Positions 18,289 through 26,589 of a DNA stretch of 64,000 nucleotides are shown here, one piece after another. The position numbers and the translations under genes are program-made. The first letter of the stretch is position 1, and every line of letters begins with the position of its first letter. The stretch lies in the NCBI GenBank assembly GCA_963763325.1, contig CAVXOL010000011.1:62001-126000 (forward strand), written 5' to 3'. The DNA comes from JBBECJ01 sp963763325. Lineage in GTDB: Bacteria; Chloroflexota; Chloroflexia; Thermomicrobiales; CFX8. The notes under the pieces were generated by a model. It was not told the origin of the DNA, ran no database searches, and saw nothing but the letters and a program-made list of their open reading frames with translations.

Positions 18289-19453
18289 TCGCCAGCCGCC
18301 GCCACGTACTGCTGCCGGGATGCCAGGCGTCGATCCACAATGGCGCGCCGCCCAGCGCGTGCTCGTCGTCCGGCTCGACAACCTCGGCGACGTGCTCGTC
18401 ACGACACCGGCGATTCATACCGTCCGGGAATCGCTGCCAAACGCATCCATCACGCTGCTGGCGTCTTCAGTCGGCGCGCAGGCCGGCCGGCTGAATCCCG
18501 ATATCGACGACGTCATCGTCTACCAGGCGCCGTGGATGGACCCGTGGCACGAGTTGCCCCTGAAGCCCGGGCGGGAGCAGGCTATGGTTCGGACGCTGGC
18601 AGACGGCCAGTTCGACGCAGCCATCATCTTCACGTCCTTCCGCCAGAGTCCGCTTCCAGCAGCCTACCTGTGCTATCTGGCCGGCATCCCGCTCCGTGCC
18701 GCCGCCTCGATCGACGGCCCAGGCTCGTTGCTGACAACGCGCCATAAGCATCCGGAGCGGATGATGCATGAGGTCGAGCGCGGACTCGACCTCGTTGGCG
18801 CGCTTGGCATGGCGACCGCCGAACGCGATCTCGTCCTCGACGTCCCGGACATCGCACGCCACGAGGCAAACCGCGTACTGCGCGAACGGGCGATCGAGCT
18901 CGACCGGCCACTGATCGTTGTCCATCCCGGTTGCTCGATGCCGGCCCGCACCTATCCCTGGGAGATGTTCGCTGGCGTCGTCGAGCTACTTGTCGAGCGG
19001 TTCAACGTGAACGTCGTCCTGACCGGAGTCCAGAGTGAGGCCGAGTTGGCAGCGCGCATCATCGCCCGTGTTGGGTCGGCCGCACGCCAGTCGGTCTACT
19101 CGGTCGCTGGTGAGCTGCCGTTCCCATCCTTCTGCGCGCTGATCGAGATGGCGAGCCTGACGATTACCAACAACACCGGGCCGATGCACATTGCGGCCGC
19201 GACGAAGACGCCGGTCATCGCCCTGTTCGCGTTGACAAACCCACCGGAGCAGTGGGGACCCTGGCAGGTCCCACACCAACTGCTCTACCACGACGTCCTC
19301 TGCCGCATCTGCTACGCGCGCATCTGCCCCTACGACCACGAATGCCTGACGCTCGTCACTCCAGCGATGGTCGCCGACGCAGCCGCCGGGCTACTGGTGA
19401 CTGCACCAGCGCGACACTCCGCTGCCCTGGTAAAAGCCGGAGGCGCAGCATGA
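18281..19453 (+). CDS. Glycosyltransferase family 9 (heptosyltransferase-like)
   Basis: A 390-residue GT-B enzyme. Its N-terminus VLVVRLDNLGDVLVTTPAI is the GT9 acceptor-side signature. The C-terminal half has PLIVVHPGCSMPARTYPWEMF and MASLTITNNTGPMHIAAATK, the ADP-heptose-binding region of GT9 enzymes. A cysteine-rich tail (VLCRICYARICPYDHECL) is shared by this subgroup. The start overlaps the end of hldE by 8 bases and the stop overlaps the next GT9 start (ATGA). It should transfer the ADP-activated heptose made upstream onto a surface glycan. Confidence 0.88.
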   Translation: MTDRQPPPRTAAGMPGVDPQWRAAQRVLVVRLDNLGDVLVTTPAIHTVRESLPNASITLLASSVGAQAGRLNPDIDDVIVYQAPWMDPWHELPLKPGREQAMVRTLADGQFDAAIIFTSFRQSPLPAAYLCYLAGIPLRAAASIDGPGSLLTTRHKHPERMMHEVERGLDLVGALGMATAERDLVLDVPDIARHEANRVLRERAIELDRPLIVVHPGCSMPARTYPWEMFAGVVELLVERFNVNVVLTGVQSEAELAARIIARVGSAARQSVYSVAGELPFPSFCALIEMASLTITNNTGPMHIAAATKTPVIALFALTNPPEQWGPWQVPHQLLYHDVLCRICYARICPYDHECLTLVTPAMVADAAAGLLVTAPARHSAALVKAGGAA

Positions 19454-20575
19454 CTGCCGCCGAGCAGCGCATCTTCCAGTTGACCGGACGCGTCCCACAA
19501 CGGATCGCCGTCGTCCGCGCACTGCACCTCGGCGACCTGCTGCTGTCAGTCCCGGCATTGCGCGGGCTGCGTGCTGGCTATCCAGACGCCGAGATCACGC
19601 TGATCGGCCTTCCGTGGGCGGAATCGTTCGCCAGCCGCTTCTCAGCCTATGTCGATCACTTCCTGCCCTTCCCCAGCTATCCGGGAATTGACGAGGTCAC
19701 GCTGGACCGCACGCGGACGCAGGTCTTCCTGGAGCAGCAACGCGCCTATGGCTACGACCTCGTCATCCAGATGCACGGCAGTGGCCGAACGAGCAACCCG
19801 TTCGCACTCGATCTCGGCGGAAGCGTGACAGCCGGCTATGTTCCAAGTCGTGAAGAGCCGAATCACCGCCTCGACTTCGCCGCGCCGTATCCGGACGACC
19901 AGCACGAGATCGATCGCAACCTGCGCCTGGTCTCGATGCTGGACTGCCCGGCAAGCGACAGCATCGCTCGAATTCCCGCTCAGCGCTGCCGACCGTGCTG
20001 AAGCGGACGCACTGCTGGCAATGCCCAACGATCACCGCCCACTGATCGGCATCCACCCCGGCGCCAAGCACCCGTCGCGCCGTTGGGAGCCCGCCCGATT
20101 TGCAGCCGTCGCCGATGCGTTGACCATTCGGTACGGCGCACGGACCGTCATCACTGGTGGTCCCGATGAGGTCGACATCGCCTGGGCTGTTGCGCGAGCG
20201 ATGCGGTTTCCTGCCACCGTCCTCGCCGGCCAGTCAACGATCGGCGGCCTCGCAGCACTGATCGACCGGCTCGACCTGTACGTCTCAAACGACACCGGAC
20301 CGGCCCACATCGCCTGCGCACTCGGCACGCCAACCGTCGTCGTCTTTGGCCCAGCCGACCTGCGCCGCTGGCAGCCGGTCGGCGCCAACACCCGCGTTAT
20401 CACGCGCGACGTCGCCTGCCGCCCCTGCGGCCAGACCATCTGCCCGATCGACCACCGCTGCCTGGCCTGGATCGATCCCGCCGAGGTCGTCGCCGTCGCA
20501 TCCGATCTGCTCTGCCCCAGCGTCCAGGCCGCAACCTTGCCCAGTCGTCATGCTGTTGAACTCAGCGCGAAATAG
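19450..20575 (+). CDS. Second family 9 glycosyltransferase (one frame change)
   Basis: From ATG 19450 the protein begins MTAAEQRIFQLTGRVPQRIA then VVRALHLGDLLLSVPALRGL, the GT9 N-terminus. The frame breaks near 19965 and continues in the next frame with PLIGIHPGAKHPSRRWEPAR, LIDRLDLYVSNDTGPAHIAC and the Cys-rich DVACRPCGQTICPIDHRCL tail, ending at 20575. Joined length is about 374 residues. It is a diverged paralogue of the preceding gene and probably adds a second heptose or related sugar. Every conserved block is present, so the break looks like a single-base indel. Confidence 0.83.
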
Positions 20576-20585
20576 AAGGACTGAT

Positions 20586-21581
20586 ATGCGTCGCCTGAAT
20601 ATCCTCATCTGGCACATCCACGGCAGCTACCTGAACGCGTTAGCGCGGATCGACCACAACTGGTATCTGCCGACGAAGAGGGAAAAATCCGAGGGATACA
20701 TCGGGCGAGGCACGACCTTCAACATGCCTGACAACCTGATCGAGGTTCCGCACGACCAGATTTGCGACCTTGACCTTGACCTCATCCTCTACCAGACACC
20801 TCGCAACTGGACCGTCGATGCTGCGGAGATTCTCAGCGACGAGCAGCGCCGGCTCCCCGCGATCTACCTCGAGCACAACACTCCCAAGCCCGACGCCGTC
20901 AACCAGCAACACCCGGTCGATGACCCGAACACGCTCCTGGTCCACGTCACCCACTACAACCGGCTGATGTGGGACAACGGCCGGACGCCGACGACCGTCA
21001 TCGAACATTCGGTCGCGATCGATCCGCGCGTCCGCTATTCGGGAACGCTCGATCGTGGCATTACCGTCGTCAATGGCATGCAGAAGCGGCCTCGGATCGT
21101 CGGCCATGACATCTTTCTCAACGTTCGCGAGCAGATCCCGCTCGATGCAGCCGGGATGCAGACCGAGGACTTTGGCGGCTTTGGCGACATACCCTATCGA
21201 GATCTGCACCGCCGGGTAGCCGAGTACCGCTTCCTGTTCTCCCCGGCGCGTTACACGTCGCTGCCGCTGGCCGTCATCGAGGGCATGACACTCGGGATGC
21301 CCGTTGTCGCGCTCGCGACGACCGAACTGCCGACCGTCATTGAGCACGGCGTCTCGGGCTTCATCTCCTGCGACATCGACGAGTTGGTCGCCTGCATGCG
21401 TGAACTCATCGCCTGCCCCGGTCTCGCGCACTCTATCGGGGAGCGCGCGCGCCAAGTGGCGGACGAACGCTTCAGCATGGAGCGTTTTGTGTCAGGTTGG
21501 AACGCGGCGTTCTCCGAAGTCACCGGCGTCCCACTCTCCGCGTTCAACCCGCGTCCGATTGAGGTGGAGGCGCTCGTATGA
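20586..21581 (+). CDS. GT-B type glycosyltransferase
   Basis: A 331-residue protein from ATG 20586 with GAAGGA upstream. The N-terminus ILIWHIHGSYLNALARIDHN is typical of a glycosyltransferase group often found beside GT9 genes. The C-terminal half has RYTSLPLAVIEGMTLGMPVV and HGVSGFISCDIDELVACMRE, which correspond to the nucleotide-sugar-binding part of GT4. Donor and acceptor are unknown. Its last four bases overlap the next start (ATGA). Confidence 0.8.
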   Translation: MRRLNILIWHIHGSYLNALARIDHNWYLPTKREKSEGYIGRGTTFNMPDNLIEVPHDQICDLDLDLILYQTPRNWTVDAAEILSDEQRRLPAIYLEHNTPKPDAVNQQHPVDDPNTLLVHVTHYNRLMWDNGRTPTTVIEHSVAIDPRVRYSGTLDRGITVVNGMQKRPRIVGHDIFLNVREQIPLDAAGMQTEDFGGFGDIPYRDLHRRVAEYRFLFSPARYTSLPLAVIEGMTLGMPVVALATTELPTVIEHGVSGFISCDIDELVACMRELIACPGLAHSIGERARQVADERFSMERFVSGWNAAFSEVTGVPLSAFNPRPIEVEALV

Positions 21582-22903
21582 CCCGAACGCAAGCTCCTCG
21601 GATCGCCTTTCTCAGTGAACACGCCAGCCCGGTTGCCCTGCTCGGCAGCGTCGATGCCGGCGGCCAGAATGTTTACGTTGACGAGGTCAGCCGTAATCTG
21701 GCGCAGCTCGGCTACGAGGTCGACATCTTCACACGCCGCGACGCGTCCGATGCCCCACGTACGCTCGACTGGGCTCCCGGCGTCCGGATCATCAACATCG
21801 ACGCTGGTCCGCCCGGCTTCGTCCTCAAGGACGACCTCTGGCCATACATGCCGGAGTTCCGCGATAACATCCTGCGCTTCTTGGCCATCGATGGCGCTCA
21901 CTACGACCTGCTGCACGGGAACTTCTGGATGTCCGGCTGGGTCGCTGCCGAACTGCGTGACTCGCTGACGATTCCGGTTGTTCAGATCTTCCACGCGACC
22001 GGCAAGACCAAGCGCCGCCATCAGGCGGAAGCCGACACCAGCCCCGGCGTTCGGATTGCCGTCGAACTCGACGTGATTCGACGTGCCGACCGCATCATCG
22101 CCCAGTGCCCGGCCGAGGAAGACGAGCTGATCGACGACTACGGCTGCGACCCCCGCCGGATCGCCGTCATCCCCTCTGCTGTCAACACCGAGCGCTACCG
22201 ACCCGAGCTGCGCGCTGAAGCACGGTCCCAGATCGGCCTCGACCCGGATGAACTGGTTGTCGCCTACATCGGTAGAATGCTATCCCGCAAGGACCCGCGC
22301 AACATCGTCCGCGCCGTCGCGCAACTTGTCCATGATCATGAGTTACCGGTCAGACTCCTGCTCGTCGGCGGCGAAACCCACGACCCCGACCCGGTCGCCA
22401 CACCGGAAATCGGCGAACTGCAGCGGCTGGCGGCTGAACTGGGCATCAGCGACCGCTTGACCTTCACAGGCAAACGCCAACCTGACGAACTGCGCTGGTA
22501 CTACAGCGCCGCAGATGTCGCCGTCACGACACCCTGGTACGAACCGTTCGGCCTGACACCGCTCGAAGCGATGGCCTGTGGCACACCCGTCATCGGTTCG
22601 GCCGTCGGCGGGATCACCTTCACCATCGCCGATGGCGAAACCGGCTATCTGGTTCCACCCCGCGACCCTGCCGCCCTCGCCGAACGGCTCAGACACCTGC
22701 TCTTCCAGCCCGCCTTGCGCTTGAAAATGGGCCGGGCCGCTCGCGCACGAGTCGAACGCGAGTTCACCTGGTCAACCGTTGCCAGCAGAACCTCGGCGCT
22801 CTACATGTCGCTGCTCAGGCCCAAACCAACTAACGACCATGTCATCGACATGGTCTACGGCTCCGTTGAGCCTCACCTGGACGTGGCGATTGAACGATGG
22901 TGA
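21578..22903 (+). CDS. Glycosyltransferase family 4 (MshA/sucrose-phosphate-synthase-like)
   Basis: A 441-residue GT4 enzyme. The N-terminus RIAFLSEHASPVALLGSVDA followed by GGQNVYVDEVSRNLAQLGYE is the glycine-rich loop shared by MshA and sucrose-phosphate-synthase-like GT4 enzymes. IAVIPSAVNTERYRP and VVAYIGRMLSRKDPRNIVRA define the linker and second domain, and PWYEPFGLTPLEAMACGTPV holds the EX7E motif. It is the last glycosyltransferase of the coupled plus-strand run that starts with gmhA. Confidence 0.9.
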   Translation: MTRTQAPRIAFLSEHASPVALLGSVDAGGQNVYVDEVSRNLAQLGYEVDIFTRRDASDAPRTLDWAPGVRIINIDAGPPGFVLKDDLWPYMPEFRDNILRFLAIDGAHYDLLHGNFWMSGWVAAELRDSLTIPVVQIFHATGKTKRRHQAEADTSPGVRIAVELDVIRRADRIIAQCPAEEDELIDDYGCDPRRIAVIPSAVNTERYRPELRAEARSQIGLDPDELVVAYIGRMLSRKDPRNIVRAVAQLVHDHELPVRLLLVGGETHDPDPVATPEIGELQRLAAELGISDRLTFTGKRQPDELRWYYSAADVAVTTPWYEPFGLTPLEAMACGTPVIGSAVGGITFTIADGETGYLVPPRDPAALAERLRHLLFQPALRLKMGRAARARVEREFTWSTVASRTSALYMSLLRPKPTNDHVIDMVYGSVEPHLDVAIERW

Positions 22904-22977
22904 GGGCCGATTGACCGATGTGAGACACGAACCAATGGTGAGTACGCCAATAAAAGCAAAGAAAAAGGAGTAAACAG

Positions 22978-23721
22978 ATGCAGCACGATACGTCACACGG
23001 AAAAGTCATCCTTGTCACCGGCGCCGGCAGCGGACTCGGCGAGGCGACGGCACACGTCTTCGCCAGCGCAGGCTATGCCGTCGCCTGCGTGGACATCAAT
23101 GGCGCTGGGATCGAGCGCGTCTGCAACGACCTCGTCGCCCGCGACCACCAGGCAATTGCGGTCCAAGGCGATGTCAGCGACGAAGCAACCGTCGCCGCCG
23201 CCGTTGACCGAACCGTCCGCGAACTGGGCAGGCTGGACGTTGTCGTCAACAACGCCGCCGTCGATCACACCGTATCGGTTGCTGACATGTCGGTCGCCCA
23301 GTGGGACCAGGTCGTCGGCGTGAACCTGCGCGGGCCGTTCCTGTTCGCCAAGGCGGCCTGGCCGGTCATGGTCGAACAGGGCTACGGCCACATCCTCAAC
23401 ATCGCATCGACCGCCGCGACCCGAGCCTGGGGCAACGCAGCCGCCTACCACGCGTCGAAGTGGGGCATTGTCGGCTTTGGTCGCGGCCTCGGCGTCGAGG
23501 GTCGCTCACACGGCATCCGCGTGACTACCATCATCCCCGGCGGCATGCGCACCCACTTCTTTGACCGCTTCGTCGACCAGGGCATCCCAATGCCCGACGA
23601 GGCCAATCTCCAGGACCCAGCCAACGTCGCCCAGACGATGCTCTTCGCCGTGAACATGCCGCCTGGCTCGGCCTTGCAGGAGGTCATCGTCACGCCGACG
23701 ACCGAGACGAGCTGGCCGTAG
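22978..23721 (+). CDS. Classical short-chain dehydrogenase/reductase
   Basis: A 247-residue classical SDR with AAAGGAG before ATG 22978. The NAD(P)-binding motif is VILVTGAGSGLGEATAHVF, the NNAA motif is in VVVNNAAVDHTVSVADM, and the catalytic Ser-Tyr-Lys are in NIASTAAT and AYHASKWGIVGF. The Asp in VACVDINGAG favours NAD(H). It oxidises or reduces a secondary alcohol or ketone, perhaps a sugar intermediate, since kinase and isomerase genes for heptose follow at once. Confidence 0.85.
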   Translation: MQHDTSHGKVILVTGAGSGLGEATAHVFASAGYAVACVDINGAGIERVCNDLVARDHQAIAVQGDVSDEATVAAAVDRTVRELGRLDVVVNNAAVDHTVSVADMSVAQWDQVVGVNLRGPFLFAKAAWPVMVEQGYGHILNIASTAATRAWGNAAAYHASKWGIVGFGRGLGVEGRSHGIRVTTIIPGGMRTHFFDRFVDQGIPMPDEANLQDPANVAQTMLFAVNMPPGSALQEVIVTPTTETSWP

Positions 23722-23760
23722 GGATCGGCTTGCCGCTCTCTGAGATCGAAGGAACGTTTG

Positions 23761-24888
23761 ATGGTTATTGCGCGCGCACCAGTCCGAATCAGCTTTGGCG
23801 GCGGCGGGACGGACCTCGCAGCCTACTACCAGCAGCACGGCGGTTTCGTCGTATCGACCGCGATCGATCGCTATTGCTCGGTGATGGCCCACCGACCGGC
23901 CGACGGCGCAGTCCACATCACGTCGTCCGACTTCAACCTGTCGCTGCACTTCCCACCCGGCGAACTGCCACCAGTGCATGAGCCGTTGTCGCTGCCGAAG
24001 GCTGCACTGACCCGCTTCGCGCTGCATGACATCCGCGAGTCCGGCCTCGACCTCTTCACAGCGTCCGAAGTCCTACCCGGCACCGGCCTCGGCTCGTCGA
24101 GCGCGATGGCCTGCGCACTCGTCCGAGCACTGAGCCACCTCGGTCAGACGACCCTGGCCAGGGCTCAGGTGGCCGAGATCGCATGTGAACTGGAGATCGA
24201 ATACCTCGGCATGCCGATTGGCCGTCAGGATCAGTACGCCAGCGCCATCGGCGGTCTCAACACGATCGAGTTCACGTGTGACGGCGTAACCGTCACGCCG
24301 ATTGACCTCCCGCCCGATGTGATGAACGCGCTCTCGCGCCGGTTGCTGCTCTTCTCAACCGGCAGCAGCCGCGATTCGGCCAGCATCCTCGGCAAGCAGC
24401 GAGCAGCTTCCACCACCGACCAGTCGGTCATCGACGCCCTTCACCGCATCAAGGACTTGGCTCACGCCATCCACGAGCGCCTACTGGCACACGACCTCGA
24501 CGGCTTCGGCCAACTGCTCGACCACGGCTGGCAGGAAAAGAAGCAGCTCTCATCCAGCATCTCGTCGTCAGCGATCGATGGCTGGTACGACGCTGCCCGA
24601 ACTGCCGGCGCGCTCGGCGGAAAGATCACCGGCGCCGGGGGCGGGGGCTTCATGCTGCTCTACGTCCCGCCGCGCCGGACCTGGCACGTTCGGCAGGCAA
24701 TGGCAGCGGCTGGACTGACCGAATTGACGTTTAACTTCGACACCGCTGGCGCCCAGATCCTGTCGGACCGCGACTCAGCCGAACCACCGGAGCGCAGGTT
24801 GGTCCTGCGTCACAACCAGTCTCAGCACCTGATTTCGAAACGCTCGCCCGTCTACCAAGAGGAGATCGCAGTTGCGCGAACTGATTGA
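23761..24888 (+). CDS. hddA: GHMP kinase, probable D-glycero-D-manno-heptose 7-phosphate kinase
   Basis: From ATG 23761 (GAAGGA upstream) the protein starts MVIARAPVRISFGGGGTDLA, the substrate-side signature of the HddA/fucokinase GHMP group. The ATP loop is LPGTGLGSSSAMACALVRAL and the C-terminal motif is GALGGKITGAGGGGFMLLYV. HddA phosphorylates heptose 7-phosphate at C1 in the GDP-heptose route used for S-layer and capsule glycans. The directly following gmhA paralogue (overlapping by 17 bases) supports a heptose substrate. A matching guanylyltransferase (hddC) was not seen here. A kinase for another sugar 1-phosphate is the alternative. Confidence 0.75.
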   Translation: MVIARAPVRISFGGGGTDLAAYYQQHGGFVVSTAIDRYCSVMAHRPADGAVHITSSDFNLSLHFPPGELPPVHEPLSLPKAALTRFALHDIRESGLDLFTASEVLPGTGLGSSSAMACALVRALSHLGQTTLARAQVAEIACELEIEYLGMPIGRQDQYASAIGGLNTIEFTCDGVTVTPIDLPPDVMNALSRRLLLFSTGSSRDSASILGKQRAASTTDQSVIDALHRIKDLAHAIHERLLAHDLDGFGQLLDHGWQEKKQLSSSISSSAIDGWYDAARTAGALGGKITGAGGGGFMLLYVPPRRTWHVRQAMAAAGLTELTFNFDTAGAQILSDRDSAEPPERRLVLRHNQSQHLISKRSPVYQEEIAVARTD

Positions 24889-25513
24889 ACGCTACTGGAC
24901 CGAGATGTCGGCCATCACCACGATCATGCCCGTCGCGGCCGTCACGCGGGCTGCCGACATGCTGCTTGAGTGTCACGCACACGGCCGGACCGTCTTCGTC
25001 CTCGGCAACGGAGGCAGCGCGGCGACAGCATCTCACTTCGCCTGCGACCTCGCCAAGGGAACCCGCACTGGTGGACAGCCCGCCTTCCGGGTCGTCGCAC
25101 TGACCGATAACGTGCCGCTCATCACCGCCTGGGGCAATGACGAGGGCTACGAGCGCGTCTTCGCCGATCAACTCAGCGCCCTCGTCCGCCCCGGCGATGT
25201 CGTCGTCGCCATCAGCGCCAGCGGCAACTCCCCCAACATCCTGCTGGCCGCCCGTGTCGCCCGGCAGGCACGCGCCGCAACCATCGCCCTGACCGGCGAA
25301 ACTGGCGGCAGTCTGGCCCCACTCGCGGACATTGTCGTCCGCGTCCCCGGCGGCTCTATCGAACAGGTCGAAGACGCCCATCTCATCGTCGCTCACAGTC
25401 TCTGCATCGCCCTCCGCGCCGAACTGCGCCGCGCGGACGTATCCGATGTCATCCTGCCTGGTGACCACGCGGACCGCTTCACAGCTATGCCTTTTGCCGC
25501 CGACGCGACCTGA
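24872..25513 (+). CDS. Second SIS-domain phosphoheptose isomerase-like protein
   Basis: A 213-residue product starting at TTG 24872 with AGAGGAGAT just upstream. SIS motifs: TVFVLGNGGSAATASHFACD, TDNVPLITAWGNDEGYERVF and VVVAISASGNSPNILLAARV. The arrangement matches GmhA and related isomerases. It overlaps the GHMP kinase gene. It is clearly distinct from the gmhA at 15452, so the island has two isomerases, each paired with a different kinase type (HldE and HddA-like). Confidence 0.8.
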   Translation: MRELIERYWTEMSAITTIMPVAAVTRAADMLLECHAHGRTVFVLGNGGSAATASHFACDLAKGTRTGGQPAFRVVALTDNVPLITAWGNDEGYERVFADQLSALVRPGDVVVAISASGNSPNILLAARVARQARAATIALTGETGGSLAPLADIVVRVPGGSIEQVEDAHLIVAHSLCIALRAELRRADVSDVILPGDHADRFTAMPFAADAT

Positions 25514-25536
25514 GCCCATCGACCTTGTGACAGACA

Positions 25537-26010
25537 ATGTCAGCGTCTGTCCAACGTAACGTGAGTACGCGTTGTGTTGAACGCGTCACCCCAGGCTATC
25601 GCGGCGCAACCGAACTGCGTGAGATGCTGCGGATCCTCCACGCTGGCGAAGAACTGCGCGTCAACTCGCTCGAAGGGCCGTATCACGCCTGGACGTTCGT
25701 CGAGGACATTGCCGAAGCCATCGAACGCGCCTGGGCAACACCCAACCTGCCCAACGACATCTACACGATCACCTGTGGCGAGATGTACTCGATCGGCGAC
25801 ATGCTGGCTGTCTTCCAGCGTGCCTGGCCGGACATCTCCTACCGCGTCGTCCCCGCCTCCGAAGCCAACTACCTCGTCTCCGGCGACCCACCCGGACCCC
25901 GCCCCAGTAACGCCCGCATGCAGCAGGACTTCGGCTGGGTCCCCTCGACCCCGCTCGATGACGGCGTCCAGCAGTACCTCGACTGGATCCGCGCCAACGG
26001 TCCGCAATAG
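25537..26010 (+). pseudogene. Truncated second copy of the SDR epimerase (C-terminal half only)
   Basis: From 25586 to the stop at 26010 the DNA aligns without gaps to 8268-8692 of the first epimerase, with about 13 differences counted by eye (about 97% identity). The copy lacks the whole NAD-binding half and the YxxxK catalytic pair; the first 16 residues are unrelated (MSASVQRNVSTRCVER). Homology ends at the stop codon. An ATG at 25537 keeps a 157-residue frame open, but an enzyme without a cofactor fold is unlikely to be active. It marks the right edge of the glycan island and is best explained by partial duplication or gene conversion. Confidence 0.85.
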
Positions 26011-26293
26011 CTGCTGCGCAAACAGCCCGTGTCATCCCCATCGGTGGACCCTGTACACACCCTGATCACGCAATCCTGACGATGTTCGCTGCCTGAACCT
26101 CGGCTACTGTCGTACCTGTCGTCGCGATGGAGCGACGGCAGGCGACATCTACGAGGAGGCAGGGAACCGATGACAGATTGAACTGGCGGCAGTCACCAAC
26201 CATCGCGCCCGATGCATCTGGATCGCATCGGCGCACGAATGACACTGGTCGATCGCGCAATGCCGCGCGACGCCTGAGCCGAAGGAGGCACCC

Positions 26294-26479
26294 ATGTTCG
26301 AGTTGTACGTCAACAGCGAGGCAATCCAGCGACTGATGCGCGAGAGCGACGTGACGCTGGCGCGTCCGGCCGCACCGGACGACACGACTACCGAATCCAA
26401 CACAACGGCGCATTCGCACGCGAGCCACCCTCACTTGCACCGTCTGCGCAACCAACTTGGCCTTCATAGTCACGCATAG
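26294..26479 (+). CDS. Small histidine-rich protein, unknown
   Basis: A 61-residue product with GAAGGAGG seven bases before ATG 26294. The N-terminal half is acidic (MFELYVNSEAIQRLMRESDV). The C-terminal third is rich in His (HSHASHPHLHRLRN...LHSHA), suggesting metal binding. It lies about 110 bases upstream of the SBP56-like gene, and a membrane protein with a His-rich loop follows that, so a shared metal- or chalcogen-related task is possible. No family recognised. Confidence 0.6.
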   Translation: MFELYVNSEAIQRLMRESDVTLARPAAPDDTTTESNTTAHSHASHPHLHRLRNQLGLHSHA

Positions 26480-26502
26480 ACAACACCATATCGTGATAAC
26501 GC

Positions 26503-26530
26503 TTGAGAACGGCAAGTTTGGCAGTACAAT
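26503..26530 (+). promoter_or_regulatory. Candidate sigma-70-type promoter for the SBP56-like gene
   Basis: TTGAGA at 26503-26508 and TACAAT at 26525-26530 are separated by 16 bases and precede the ATG at 26590 by about 60 bases. The region is AT-richer than its surroundings. Assignment is by consensus match only. Confidence 0.5.
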
Positions 26531-26589
26531 GTTGTCACACTAGCTGCGCCGTACCTGGCCTACGCGAACGATCAAGGAGTCGCACAGCT

